From positions 62,001 through 126,000 of the forward strand of contig MPNO01000001.1 in the NCBI GenBank assembly GCA_002239065.1: 64,000 nucleotides of DNA, in the 5' to 3' direction. Below are positions 16,153 through 24,174 of the stretch, one piece after another. Under the pieces are notes generated by a model. The model was not told the DNA's origin and ran no database searches. It was given only the letters and a program-made list of their open reading frames with translations. Position numbers and translations under genes: made by a program. Origin of the DNA: Defluviicoccus sp. bin129 (lineage in GTDB: Bacteria > Pseudomonadota > Alphaproteobacteria > MPNO01). Position 1 is the first letter of the stretch. Each line of letters opens with the position of its first letter.

Positions 16153-17487
16153 TCACACCCCCGCGAGCGCCCGATCCAGGTCGGCGATCAGGTCTTCCAC
16201 CGTCTCGATGCCGACCGACAGGCGGATCACGTCGGGTCCGGCGCCGGCGCGGATCTGCTGTTCCTCGTCGAGCTGGCGGTGGGTGGTCGAGGCGGGGTGG
16301 ATGATCAGGCTCCTGGTGTCGCCGATATTGGCGAGGTGGGAGAACAGCTCCACCCGGTCGACCACCGCGATTCCGGCCTCGTAGCCGCCCTTCACGCCGA
16401 ATGTCAGCACGGCGCCCGCGCCGCGCGGCAGGTATTTTTGCGCGAGCGCCCGGTAGGGCGAGGACTCGAGCCCGGCATAGGAGACCCAGGCGACCCTCGG
16501 ATGGGCTTCGAGCCAGCGCGCGACCGCGAGCGCGTTCTCGCAATGCCGCGCCATCCTGAGCGGCAGGGTCTCGACCCCCTGGAGCAGGGCGAAGGCGGAT
16601 TGCGCCGACAGGCTCGCCCCGTAGTCGCGCAGCGCGACCGCGCGCATCTTCATGGTCAGCGCGAAATCGCCGAAGGTCTCGGCGAAGGTGAGCCCGTGAT
16701 AGGCCGGGTCGGGCCGGGTGAGCCCGGGGAACTTGTCGTTCCGCGTCCAGTCGAAGCGGCCCGACTCGACCACGACGCCGCCCATCGTGTTGCCGTGGCC
16801 GCCGATGAACTTGGTCATCGAATGGATCGAGATGTCGGCGCCCCAGTCGAAGGGCCGCATCAGCCAGGGCGAGGCAAGCGTGTTGTCGACCACCAGCGGC
16901 ACCCCCCACTCGGCCGCTATGCGCGCGATGGGCTCGATGTCGATCACCACCCCGCCGGGGTTGGCGAGCGATTCGCAGAACACGAACTTCACCCTGTCGG
17001 TCATCGCATCGCGGACGTTGTCGACCGCCGTCATGTCGACGAAGCGGCAGGTCCAGCCGAGCTTGGCGAAGGTGAGCCCGAACTGGGTGAGCGAGCCGCC
17101 ATAGAGGTGGCGCGAGGCGACGAACTCGTCGCCGGGCTCGAGCAGCGTGGCCGCGGCGAGGAACTGCGCGGCGTGGCCGGATGCGGTGGCGACCGCGCCG
17201 CGACCGCCCTCGAGCGCGGCGATGCGCTCCTCCAGCACCGCGACGGTCGGGTTGGTGAGGCGCGAATAGATGTAGCCGAAGGTCTGGAGGTTGAAGAGCT
17301 CCGCGGCATGGTCGGCGTCGTCGAAGGCGTATGAGGTGGTCTGGTAGATCGGGGTCGCGCGGGCGCCGGTCACCGGGTCGGGCCGCGCGCCGGCATGGAC
17401 GGCGAGGGTCTCGAAGCCGGGCGGGCGCGGCTCTCCCTCGTCGGGCAGCGCGTCGAGCAGCGCCTTGATGCGTCCCCGTTCCGTCAT
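16153..17487 (-). CDS. metY: O-acetylhomoserine aminocarboxypropyltransferase (sulfhydrylase)
   Basis: 444-residue PLP enzyme of the Cys/Met metabolism family; it makes homocysteine from O-acetylhomoserine and sulphide. Diagnostic are ETLAVHAGARPDPVTGARATPIYQT-type N-terminus, YSRLTNPTVAVLEERIAALEGG near residue 75-95 and the PLP-lysine motif SIHSMTKFIGGHG near residue 225. The long form (about 430 residues) and FNLQTFGYIYSR distinguish it from cystathionine gamma-synthase. The ATG at 17487 overlaps the CoA-binding gene stop (ATGA). Confidence 0.93.
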   Translation of the reverse strand: MTERGRIKALLDALPDEGEPRPPGFETLAVHAGARPDPVTGARATPIYQTTSYAFDDADHAAELFNLQTFGYIYSRLTNPTVAVLEERIAALEGGRGAVATASGHAAQFLAAATLLEPGDEFVASRHLYGGSLTQFGLTFAKLGWTCRFVDMTAVDNVRDAMTDRVKFVFCESLANPGGVVIDIEPIARIAAEWGVPLVVDNTLASPWLMRPFDWGADISIHSMTKFIGGHGNTMGGVVVESGRFDWTRNDKFPGLTRPDPAYHGLTFAETFGDFALTMKMRAVALRDYGASLSAQSAFALLQGVETLPLRMARHCENALAVARWLEAHPRVAWVSYAGLESSPYRALAQKYLPRGAGAVLTFGVKGGYEAGIAVVDRVELFSHLANIGDTRSLIIHPASTTHRQLDEEQQIRAGAGPDVIRLSVGIETVEDLIADLDRALAGV

Positions 17488-18005
17488 GCCCGGGGCGGCC
17501 TCAGGCTCTTGGCGATGACGATGCCGGAGTTGATCCCGCTCCAGCCGAGCTCGCCCGAGAGCCTGGCGTATTCGATCTTGGGGCAGCGGTCCATGACCAC
17601 CACCAGCCCGGCCTCCTCGGCCAGCCTGGCCGCCTCGTCGTCGCGCACCGCGAGCTGCATCCAGAGCACCTGGATCCCCTTCTCGTCCTTGTTGGCGATC
17701 GCCTCGCGGGCGATCTCCAGCGCCTCTTCGGAGGGGCGGAAGACGTCGACCATGTCGATGGGCGCGGGGACGCTGGCGATGTCGGGATGGACGGTCTCGC
17801 CCAGGATCTCCGCCCCGGCGCGCGCCGGGTTGACCGGGATCACCCGGTAGCCGCGCTTTTGCAGGTACTTCATCGCGTAGAAGCTCGGCCGCCGCCACAG
17901 CGCGCTCGCGCCCACCATCGCGATGGTCCGCACGTTCGCGAGGATCGTGCGGATCCGGCGGTCCGGGTAGAAGTCGTGATGCGCCTGTCTGACGGTTTCG
18001 CTCAT
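17484..18005 (-). CDS. CoA-binding domain protein (YccU-like)
   Basis: 173 residues with a Rossmann-type CoA-binding domain: TIAMVGASALWRRPSFYAMKYLQKRGYRVIPVNP near residue 28-60 is typical of this family (COG1832). The precise function is not established; relatives are often next to metY, as here. It overlaps metY by four bases, suggesting coupled translation and a shared role in sulphur amino-acid metabolism. Confidence 0.88.
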   Translation of the reverse strand: MSETVRQAHHDFYPDRRIRTILANVRTIAMVGASALWRRPSFYAMKYLQKRGYRVIPVNPARAGAEILGETVHPDIASVPAPIDMVDVFRPSEEALEIAREAIANKDEKGIQVLWMQLAVRDDEAARLAEEAGLVVVMDRCPKIEYARLSGELGWSGINSGIVIAKSLRPPRA

Positions 18006-18054
18006 CGCCGCGGGACGCTAGCGCGCGGCGGGACAGAGGGCAAGAACGCGGCGC

Positions 18055-18369
18055 TCAGCCGGTCTCGCCGGCGATCCAGTCGAGGAAGGGCGGCAGGCCT
18101 CCCGAAATGTCGAGCCGGATCGCGCACGGCGTGTCGTAGGGGTGGATCTCCGCCACCCGCCTGGCCAGGGCGTCGAACTTCTCCGCCCGCGTCTTGGCGA
18201 TCAGCACGACCTCCTCGGCCTCCTCCAGCGCGCCCTCCCAGCGATAGACCGAGACCATGCCGGGGATCACGTTGACGCAGGCGGCGAGCTTCTCCCCGAC
18301 CAGCGCGCGGCCGATGGTCTTCGCCTCCTCGACGCTCGCGGCCGTCATGTAGGCGAGGCAGTAGGACAT
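18055..18369 (-). CDS. cutA: Divalent-cation tolerance protein CutA
   Basis: 104 residues, the normal length. The fold-defining ACVNVIPGMVSVYRWEGALEEAEEVVLIAKT and EIHPYDTPCAIRLDI segments are present. CutA forms trimers resembling PII proteins; its link to copper tolerance is debated. The ATG at 18369 follows GGAGGAGGAAACC; an earlier in-frame start would add unrelated residues. It is 49 bases upstream of the CoA-binding gene. Confidence 0.93.
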   Translation of the reverse strand: MSYCLAYMTAASVEEAKTIGRALVGEKLAACVNVIPGMVSVYRWEGALEEAEEVVLIAKTRAEKFDALARRVAEIHPYDTPCAIRLDISGGLPPFLDWIAGETG

Positions 18370-18457
18370 GGTTTCCTCCTCCCGGTGTGGCCTGCCGCCG
18401 GTCCAGCGCGTAGACTGCCAGCAGAGGATGGACATTGCGACCGCGACGGAGGGACGG

Positions 18458-19267
18458 ATGGCGCTGAGCGAGAGACTGACCCGGCTGATCGAGGTGTCGG
18501 CGCCGCTCTGGGCGGGCGAGGCCGAGGTGGTCCGGACCTACTGGGATTCCCCCGTCCGCAACCACGACAGCGAGCTGCTGTGGCTGCGCCGCCAGTGCTC
18601 GAAGGAGTTCAACGGCACCGGCATCGGGGAGTACAGGAACCTCGGCGTGTTCATGGGGCCGATCACCGAGCTCGGCGAGATCTTCACCAGGATCGACACC
18701 GGCGAGGGCGGGGTCGACCGGCGCTACGCGCTGGAGCTGATCGAGATCCTGCACGACGAGTTCGACCACTACGCCCGCTTCGCCGACATCTACGACGCCA
18801 TCCGCGCCCCCGGCACGCCGCCGATGAACCCGCACGAGCTGGAGACCTGGGACGAGGACGCCGAGCTGACCCGCACCCGCCACCGCCACAACGCCGAGCA
18901 CGGCGCGCTCGGCGTGCGCGCGAGCCGCTTCACCGAGGGCGGCTACTGCACGCTGTTCCGCGAGGGCATGCGGCTCAAGGGGCGGGGCGGCACGGACGAC
19001 ATGATCGCCGAGGCCTGCACCAAGGTCTTCGAGGACGAGTTCGGCCACATGCTGGAAGGCATCATCGGCCTCGACGACGAGGGCTGGTCGGAGGAGCAGT
19101 TCGACCTGCTGGAGGCGCTGGTCCTCGAACAGCTCAGGCTGCGCATCCCGATGCGCAACGCCGAGTTCAGCTTCCCGCTGAGCGAGGACCGGGTGCGGGC
19201 GATCTACGCCGGCGACATCGAGCCGGAAAAATTCGACTACGGCCGCGCCGAGAGCGTGATGGCCTGA
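18458..19267 (+). CDS. Uncharacterised ferritin-like di-iron protein
   Basis: 269 residues from the ATG at 18458 (MALSERLTRLIEV), which has GGAGGGACGG just upstream; an ATG at 18428 is an alternative. I do not recognise a named family. Four evenly spaced helices carry a di-iron pattern: Glu50 (CSKEFNG), Glu101/His104 (HDEFDHY), Glu147 (NAEHGAL) and Glu194/His197 (EDEFGHML). Spacings of about 50, 46 and 47 residues fit a ferritin-like four-helix bundle with two ExxH motifs. It could be an oxygenase, an oxidase or an oxygen-sensing protein. It is convergent with the Rieske oxygenase genes and divergent from cutA. The di-iron reading is inference from spacing alone. Confidence 0.75.
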   Translation: MALSERLTRLIEVSAPLWAGEAEVVRTYWDSPVRNHDSELLWLRRQCSKEFNGTGIGEYRNLGVFMGPITELGEIFTRIDTGEGGVDRRYALELIEILHDEFDHYARFADIYDAIRAPGTPPMNPHELETWDEDAELTRTRHRHNAEHGALGVRASRFTEGGYCTLFREGMRLKGRGGTDDMIAEACTKVFEDEFGHMLEGIIGLDDEGWSEEQFDLLEALVLEQLRLRIPMRNAEFSFPLSEDRVRAIYAGDIEPEKFDYGRAESVMA

Positions 19268-19280
19268 GGGGGCCCAACCC

Positions 19281-19781
19281 TCATAGGATAAAGCTCACCG
19301 AGCCGAGCCCGCCGAGCTCCTCGCTGTCGAGGATCGCGCGGCGCTCGGCGATGCGGAGCCCGTCCGCGGTGGCCCGCAGCCGGTAGCGGTAGCGCCCGAC
19401 ATACTCGCCGATGCGCTCGTTGCGGCGGAACCGGTAGACCGCGAAATTGGCCTCGACGACGAGCTCGTCGCCGTCGCGCCCGACGATGCGGACATTGGAG
19501 ACCAGCCGCCTGGTGCGCGAGCGCGGGCGTTCGGCATGCGCGTCTTCGCTCTTGAGCCTCTTGACCCGGCCCCGGATGCGCCGGATGTCGTCGGCGATGG
19601 TGAACAGGGTGTCGCGGGGATCGCCGTCGGGCACGTCATTGGGCGGCACCAGGTAGCGCGCGTCCGCGGTCAGCAGGCCGAGCCAGTCGTCGAGCCGCCA
19701 GGCATCGAGCAACGCCGCCTCCTCGTAGAACAGCGCCTCGACGTCCTCGCGCCCGACCGCGTCGATGGGCCCGGCGGTCAT
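19281..19781 (-). CDS. Aromatic-ring-hydroxylating dioxygenase, beta subunit
   Basis: 166-residue NTF2-like small subunit of Rieske non-haem oxygenases. The N-terminal EALFYEEAALLDAWRLDDWLGLLTADARYLVPPND and the RIRGRVKRL-type helix are characteristic. It is structural, packing with the alpha subunit in an alpha3beta3 complex. It overlaps the alpha gene by four bases. Confidence 0.9.
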   Translation of the reverse strand: MTAGPIDAVGREDVEALFYEEAALLDAWRLDDWLGLLTADARYLVPPNDVPDGDPRDTLFTIADDIRRIRGRVKRLKSEDAHAERPRSRTRRLVSNVRIVGRDGDELVVEANFAVYRFRRNERIGEYVGRYRYRLRATADGLRIAERRAILDSEELGGLGSVSFIL

Positions 19782-21055
19782 GCCCCGGCGCCGTCGGTCA
19801 TCAGCGCGTTCCAGCGCCGCCAGAAGGTCCGCAGATGGAGCTCGTCGGTGTTGAGCTGCTCGCCGGTCTTGTTCATGCCGCGCGAGATCTCGGACCAGCC
19901 GACCTCCCGCCAGGTGGATAGCCCGTCCTGCACCAGCTCCAGCGCCTCGACGTCGTCGGGCGTCGCCAGCCCGCCCGGCCCGTAGAAGGTGAGGAAGCTG
20001 TCGAGGCGGCGCGCCCGCGAGGTTTCGGACTCCTCGACCGGGCCGAGCGCCCAGGCGGTCACCCGCATCCGGTCGACCGAAATGGGCCAGAAGGTGCGGA
20101 CCGTCACCGCCGAGCCGTCATTGATCACCAGGTTGGGAAACACCACCAGGTTGCGGTTGGTGTCCGCGACCCGGCGCGCACGGTCTTCGCCGAGCCGGGC
20201 GACCAGCTCGCCCCTGATCGACTCGATCTCGGTCTTGGCGTCCTCGCCGTAGAGCGGGATCCAGGCGGCGATCGGCCGGCCGCGGAAGTTGACGTTGTCG
20301 ACCACGGCATGGCCGTTGCCGAGCGGCTTGCCGGTTCCGGGCGCCGGCATCATCAGCCCCCTGGGCAGGCGCACCGAGACTCCCGAATCCTTCATGTATT
20401 CGAGATAGGTCGCGTGCGTGGCGTGCAGGTGGTAGTCGTCGAAGCTGTTCTCGACCAGCAGCTTCCAGTTGGCGCGGATGTCGTATTCCTGGGTGCCGGC
20501 GACGATTTCGAGCCGCGCGCCCGGCGACTGGTCGACGACCAGGTCGAGATACTCCCTGGCGCCCGCGAGATAGTCGGCGAGCGGCTCGGGTTCGCCGCCG
20601 AAATGGGCGAACCAGAAGCCGCGATAGGCCTCCAGCGCCGGCACCTCGCCGAGCGCGAATTCGGCCCTGTCGAAGGCTGCGCCGTAGGACTCCTGCCCCG
20701 GCACATGGGTGAGCGCGCCGCCATGATCGTAGGTCCAGCCGTGATAGACGCAGGTGAACCGGGTCCGGTTGCCTTCGCGCTCGCGGCACACCATGGTGCC
20801 GCGATGCCGGCAGGTGTTGAGAAACGCGCGCGCCCTCCCCTCGCGGTCGCGCACGAACAGGACCGGACGCCCTGCCACCTGCCGGGTGCGGAAGTCGCCG
20901 GGCTCGGGGATCTCCGAATCGTGGCCGAGATAGATCCAGCAGCGGTCGAAGATCCGCCGACGCTCGGTCTCCAGGATGTCCGGGTCGACGAGAACCCGGC
21001 GGTTGAGCCGGAAGCGCTCGCTTCCGGGATCGTCGATGATGAAGGGTGCGTCCAT
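19778..21055 (-). CDS. Rieske-type aromatic-ring-hydroxylating oxygenase, alpha subunit
   Basis: 425 residues. The Rieske 2Fe-2S ligands are CRH (near residue 81) and CVYH (near 101). The mononuclear iron site shows D-x-H-x4-H in FDDYHLHATH near residue 205-213. The ATG at 21055 (MDAPFIIDDPG) is chosen because upstream sequence in frame is not family-like. It inserts oxygen into an aromatic or other organic substrate in the cytoplasm with its beta subunit. No ferredoxin or ferredoxin reductase gene is adjacent, so electron donors are encoded elsewhere. The substrate cannot be predicted confidently. Confidence 0.9.
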   Translation of the reverse strand: MDAPFIIDDPGSERFRLNRRVLVDPDILETERRRIFDRCWIYLGHDSEIPEPGDFRTRQVAGRPVLFVRDREGRARAFLNTCRHRGTMVCREREGNRTRFTCVYHGWTYDHGGALTHVPGQESYGAAFDRAEFALGEVPALEAYRGFWFAHFGGEPEPLADYLAGAREYLDLVVDQSPGARLEIVAGTQEYDIRANWKLLVENSFDDYHLHATHATYLEYMKDSGVSVRLPRGLMMPAPGTGKPLGNGHAVVDNVNFRGRPIAAWIPLYGEDAKTEIESIRGELVARLGEDRARRVADTNRNLVVFPNLVINDGSAVTVRTFWPISVDRMRVTAWALGPVEESETSRARRLDSFLTFYGPGGLATPDDVEALELVQDGLSTWREVGWSEISRGMNKTGEQLNTDELHLRTFWRRWNALMTDGAGA

Positions 21056-21150
21056 TGCCGCCAATGATGCGCGTGCCAGCCTCGCCCGTCCAGAATGGCC
21101 GCGGAAGGCGAGCGCGGCGTCACCGTCCTCGCCTGAAAGGCACGGGGTCG

Positions 21151-21181
21151 TTGTCAATATATACCCCAGTGGGTTAGATTG
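21151..21181 (+). promoter_or_regulatory. Promoter and possible operator of the HigA-like antitoxin
   Basis: TTGTCA (21151-21156), 17 bases, TTAGAT gives a plausible promoter. Overlapping it is an imperfect inverted repeat, TATACCC-CAGT-GGGTTAGA, suitable as an autoregulatory operator for the downstream HTH protein. On the other strand the same AT-rich stretch has a perfect TTGACA that could serve the Rieske genes. Confidence 0.4.
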
Positions 21182-21242
21182 ATCGCAATGCATACGGTGG
21201 CGGAAAGGGCCGGCGATCGGGGCCGCCGCGAAGGAAGAGACC

Positions 21243-21524
21243 ATGACTGCGTTCGGAGAAGACCTGATCCGGTCCCTCGATGAGGCCCTCGCCCATGCCA
21301 AGGGGACGGGTCCGGCCATCCTTCACGAGTCCGTGACCCCGCGCGAGGTTCGCAAGCAGGCCAAGCTCACCCAGGCGCAGATGGCCCCGCTGATGGGCAT
21401 GAGCCTGTCGGGCTATCGGAAATGGGAACAGGGTGTGCGCCGCGTCAGCGGCCCGGCGGCCACCCTGCTGCGCGTGATCCAGAAGGAACCGGAAGCCGTC
21501 ATGCGCGCGCTGACGTCCTCGTGA
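21243..21524 (+). CDS. HTH antitoxin-like transcriptional regulator (HigA/NadS type), orphan
   Basis: 93 residues. The N-terminal FGEDLIRSLDEALAHAKG helix and the C-terminal helix-turn-helix (LTQAQMAPLMGMSLSGYRKWEQGVRRVSGPA, residues about 48-78) are typical of antitoxins paired with RelE/HigB-type toxins, which normally lie just upstream and overlap. Here no toxin is present: the upstream bases encode only a short peptide from ATG 21188 beginning MHTVAE, reminiscent of the toxin N-terminus, and then run straight into the antitoxin. The toxin may have been deleted, leaving an antitoxin that now acts as a repressor. Confidence 0.8.
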   Translation: MTAFGEDLIRSLDEALAHAKGTGPAILHESVTPREVRKQAKLTQAQMAPLMGMSLSGYRKWEQGVRRVSGPAATLLRVIQKEPEAVMRALTSS

Positions 21525-21555
21525 GGGGACGCGAGGCTGACGAAACGCCCCGCCC

Positions 21556-22746
21556 GTGAGGCCGCTCGAGCCCAGGGATTACGGCTTCATCGGGCTGCTC
21601 GCCGCGATCACGCTGATCAACCCGCTGTCGATCCATTTCTATCTGCCCGCGCTGTCCGCCATCAAGTCCGCCTTCCAGATCACCGCCGCGACGGCGCAGT
21701 TCACCTTCAGCATCACCATGTTCACCCTCGCCGCGGCGACGCTGGCGATCGGCTCGCTGTCGGACGGGTTCGGGCGCAAGCCGGTGCTGCTCGGCGGGAT
21801 CGTGCTGTTCGTCGCGGGCTCGCTCGCCTGCGCCGCCGCCGAGGCGATCGAGGTGCTGATCCTCGGCCGGCTGCTACAGGCCGCCGGCGCGGCGAGCGGG
21901 CTGGTGCTGGCCCGCGCCATCGCCCGCGACGTGTACGGGCTCGAACGGCTGACCCAGATCATCGCGCTCCTGACCATGGCCTATGTGATGGGGCCGATGC
22001 TGTCGCCGCCGCTCGGCGGCGCCATCGTGGACGGGCTCGGCTGGCGCTGGATCTTCTGGTTCGCCGCCGCCGCGGGGGCGATGCTCGTCGTCCTTTCGGT
22101 CTTCGCCATCCCGGAGACCCGTCCGGCGAGCGGCAGGATCCGGAGCGCGCGAGCGATGCTGGGCGCCTATCGGCGGCTGTTCCGGATAGCGCGGTTCTCG
22201 CTCTACGTGCTCCACACCGGCTGCGTCACCGGCGCCTTCTTCGCCGTCGCCGCCGCGTCGTCCTTCCTGATGACCGGGATGCTGGGCCGCCCGGCATCGG
22301 AGTACGGGCTCTACTTCCTGTTCTTCCCCGCGGGCTACCTGCTGGGCAACTTCATCGCCGCCCGGATCGGGCTGCGGGTGCCGATCGACACGATGGTGAT
22401 GGCGGGCTCGGTCCTCAACCTCGCCGGCGCGGTGGCGCTCGCCGCGGCGCTCTGGCTGGCGCCGCCGACCCCGCTCGGCATCTTCGTACCGGGCTTCGTC
22501 ATCACCCTGAGCCAGGGGCTCGCCCTGCCGAGCGCCCAGTCGGGCGCCATCGCCGTCGACAAGGACCTCGCCGGCACCGCGTCGGGGATCGGCGTGTTCA
22601 TGCAGATGTTCTTCGGCGCCGCCGCCTCGCAGGCGACCGGGCTGTTCGCCGACGGCACCGCCAACCCGATGATCCTCGTCGTCCTGCCGCTCGCCGTCGC
22701 CGCCCTCGCCGTCAGCCTCGCGCTCAGGCTCCCCGGCGTGCGGTAG
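21556..22746 (+). CDS. Bcr/CflA-family drug-resistance MFS transporter
   Basis: 396 residues with about 12 hydrophobic segments. Motif A is seen as GSLSDGFGRKPVLLGG near residue 75-90, and the INPLSIHFYLPALSAI first helix is typical of Bcr/CflA proton-driven exporters. The start is a GTG at 21556, 31 bases after the antitoxin stop. It probably exports toxic compounds or metabolites across the inner membrane. Convergent with the deacetylase gene, six bases apart. Confidence 0.9.
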   Translation: MRPLEPRDYGFIGLLAAITLINPLSIHFYLPALSAIKSAFQITAATAQFTFSITMFTLAAATLAIGSLSDGFGRKPVLLGGIVLFVAGSLACAAAEAIEVLILGRLLQAAGAASGLVLARAIARDVYGLERLTQIIALLTMAYVMGPMLSPPLGGAIVDGLGWRWIFWFAAAAGAMLVVLSVFAIPETRPASGRIRSARAMLGAYRRLFRIARFSLYVLHTGCVTGAFFAVAAASSFLMTGMLGRPASEYGLYFLFFPAGYLLGNFIAARIGLRVPIDTMVMAGSVLNLAGAVALAAALWLAPPTPLGIFVPGFVITLSQGLALPSAQSGAIAVDKDLAGTASGIGVFMQMFFGAAASQATGLFADGTANPMILVVLPLAVAALAVSLALRLPGVR

Positions 22747-22752
22747 CGCGCC

Positions 22753-23655
22753 CTAGCCCGGCGTCGGCAGGGTGCCTTCGGGGAGCGACTCGATGTGGTC
22801 GGCGACGGCGCCCGGGCGGGTGAACCAGATGCGGTCGGCGCGCGGGTGCTCGACGATGTATCTGAGGATCCGGCGCAGCTCGGCCAGGCGGTAGGGCTGG
22901 CCGACGATGAAGGTGTGCAGCGACAGCGCATAGGCCAGCGGCTGCGCCTCGCACAGCTTGAGCATCTCGTCGATCTGGTCGGTCACCATCTCGGTGAACT
23001 CGCGCGCCGTGTGGTGGCGGTTCAGCAGCGCCGGCGAATCGTTGAGCTCCACCGGGTAGGGCACCGACAGGATCGGCCCGAACCTGGTCTTCATCCACAC
23101 CGGCTGGTCGTCGAGCGGCCAGTCGAGCACGTAGCGGTAGCCGGCCTCCTTGAGATGGTCGAGCGTCGCCCCGGTCTCGGAGATCCACGGGCCGAGCCAG
23201 CCGCCCGGCTGCACCCCCTCCTGCTCGATCAGGATGTCGGTCGCCTCGCGGATCAGCACCCGCTCCTCGTCCTCGGTCAAATCGCCCTGGCGCTCGGAGT
23301 TGGTGCGGCCGTGGCCCACCACCTCGTCGCCGCGGGCGCGGACGCGCTCCATGATCTGCGGCGCGTAGTCGTAGATCGCCGTGTTGACCAGGTGGCAGGC
23401 CGGCAGGTCGAGCTCGTCGAACAGGTCGAACAGCCGCCAGATTCCCACCCGGAGCCCGTAATCGCGCCACGCATAGTTGCGGATGTCGGGCTGCGGGCCG
23501 GGCGCGGTGGGGGTGTGGCCCATCCCCTCGCCATAGCTGAAATGCTCGATGTTGAGCCCGATATAGAAGGCGAGCCGCTTACCGTCCGGCCAGTCGTATT
23601 GCGGGCGGTCGACGATCGCGGAGTAGTCGTAGCGGCCGTGCTTGCGGATTTCCAT
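22753..23655 (-). CDS. Polysaccharide deacetylase-fold hydrolase (allantoinase/PuuE-like)
   Basis: 300-residue NodB-fold protein. The segment around LAFYIGLNIEHFSYGEG and the ERVRARGDEVVGHGRTNSERQ segment (His-rich face near residue 115) place it with the PuuE/allantoinase-like branch rather than chitin deacetylases. It has no signal peptide, so it acts in the cytoplasm, probably on a small C-N bond substrate. It follows the RidA gene by 44 bases, suggesting a nitrogen-compound pathway. Confidence 0.85.
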   Translation of the reverse strand: MEIRKHGRYDYSAIVDRPQYDWPDGKRLAFYIGLNIEHFSYGEGMGHTPTAPGPQPDIRNYAWRDYGLRVGIWRLFDLFDELDLPACHLVNTAIYDYAPQIMERVRARGDEVVGHGRTNSERQGDLTEDEERVLIREATDILIEQEGVQPGGWLGPWISETGATLDHLKEAGYRYVLDWPLDDQPVWMKTRFGPILSVPYPVELNDSPALLNRHHTAREFTEMVTDQIDEMLKLCEAQPLAYALSLHTFIVGQPYRLAELRRILRYIVEHPRADRIWFTRPGAVADHIESLPEGTLPTPG

Positions 23656-23699
23656 GGACCTCCCCCGTCAGGCGATGCGGGGCGACGGTACACGACGCC

Positions 23700-24095
23700 T
23701 CAGCCCTCGGGAACCACCGCGGTCGCCTCGATCTCGACCTTGGCGCGGTCCTCCATCAGCGCGCCGACCTCGACCGCCGCCATCGCCGGGTAGTTGCGCC
23801 CGATCGTCTCGCGATACGCCGCGCCGACCTCCGCGAGCCGGTCGAGATAGTCGCGCTTGTCGGTGAAATACATGGTCATCCGGACGATATGCTGGGGCCC
23901 CGCGCCGGCCTCGGCCAGCACCGCGACGATGTTGGCCAGCGCCTGGCGGAACTGGTCGGCGAAGTCGTCGCTGTCGATTTCCTCGTCCGCGTTCCAGCCG
24001 ATCTGGCCGGCGACGAAGACCATGCGGCCGGACGCGGCGACGCCGTTGGAATAGCCTTTGGGCCGCTTCCAGCCCGGCGGTTGCAGGATCTCCAT
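23700..24095 (-). CDS. RidA-family enamine/imine deaminase-like protein
   Basis: 131-residue YjgF/YER057c/UK114 protein. Visible are KGYSNGVAASGRMVFVAGQIGWN near residue 13-35 and the C-terminal AAVEVGALMEDRAKVEIEATAVV with the usual small-subunit helix. Such proteins hydrolyse reactive enamines or act in ring-cleavage pathways, as trimers. The ATG follows GAGGGGGAA. It is divergent from the SDR-MarR operon and shares its AT-rich regulatory gap. Confidence 0.9.
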   Translation of the reverse strand: MEILQPPGWKRPKGYSNGVAASGRMVFVAGQIGWNADEEIDSDDFADQFRQALANIVAVLAEAGAGPQHIVRMTMYFTDKRDYLDRLAEVGAAYRETIGRNYPAMAAVEVGALMEDRAKVEIEATAVVPEG

Positions 24096-24128
24096 CGATT
24101 CCCCCTCGGCGCTTGTCAGTTCGGGACG

Positions 24129-24150
24129 ATTGTTTTAAGCATAAAATAAC
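24129..24150. promoter_or_regulatory. Predicted MarR operator overlapping divergent promoters
   Basis: The only clearly AT-rich spot in the region: ATTGTTTTA-AGCA-TAAAATAAC, an imperfect inverted repeat with perfect TTTTA/TAAAA inner arms. It includes a TAAAAT -10-like box for the plus-strand operon. It lies between the RidA gene and the SDR-MarR operon, where a MarR autorepressor site is expected. Binding by the MarR protein at 24972 is inference. Confidence 0.45.
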
Positions 24151-24174
24151 TGCACGCAAAGGGTCGAGCCCGCC

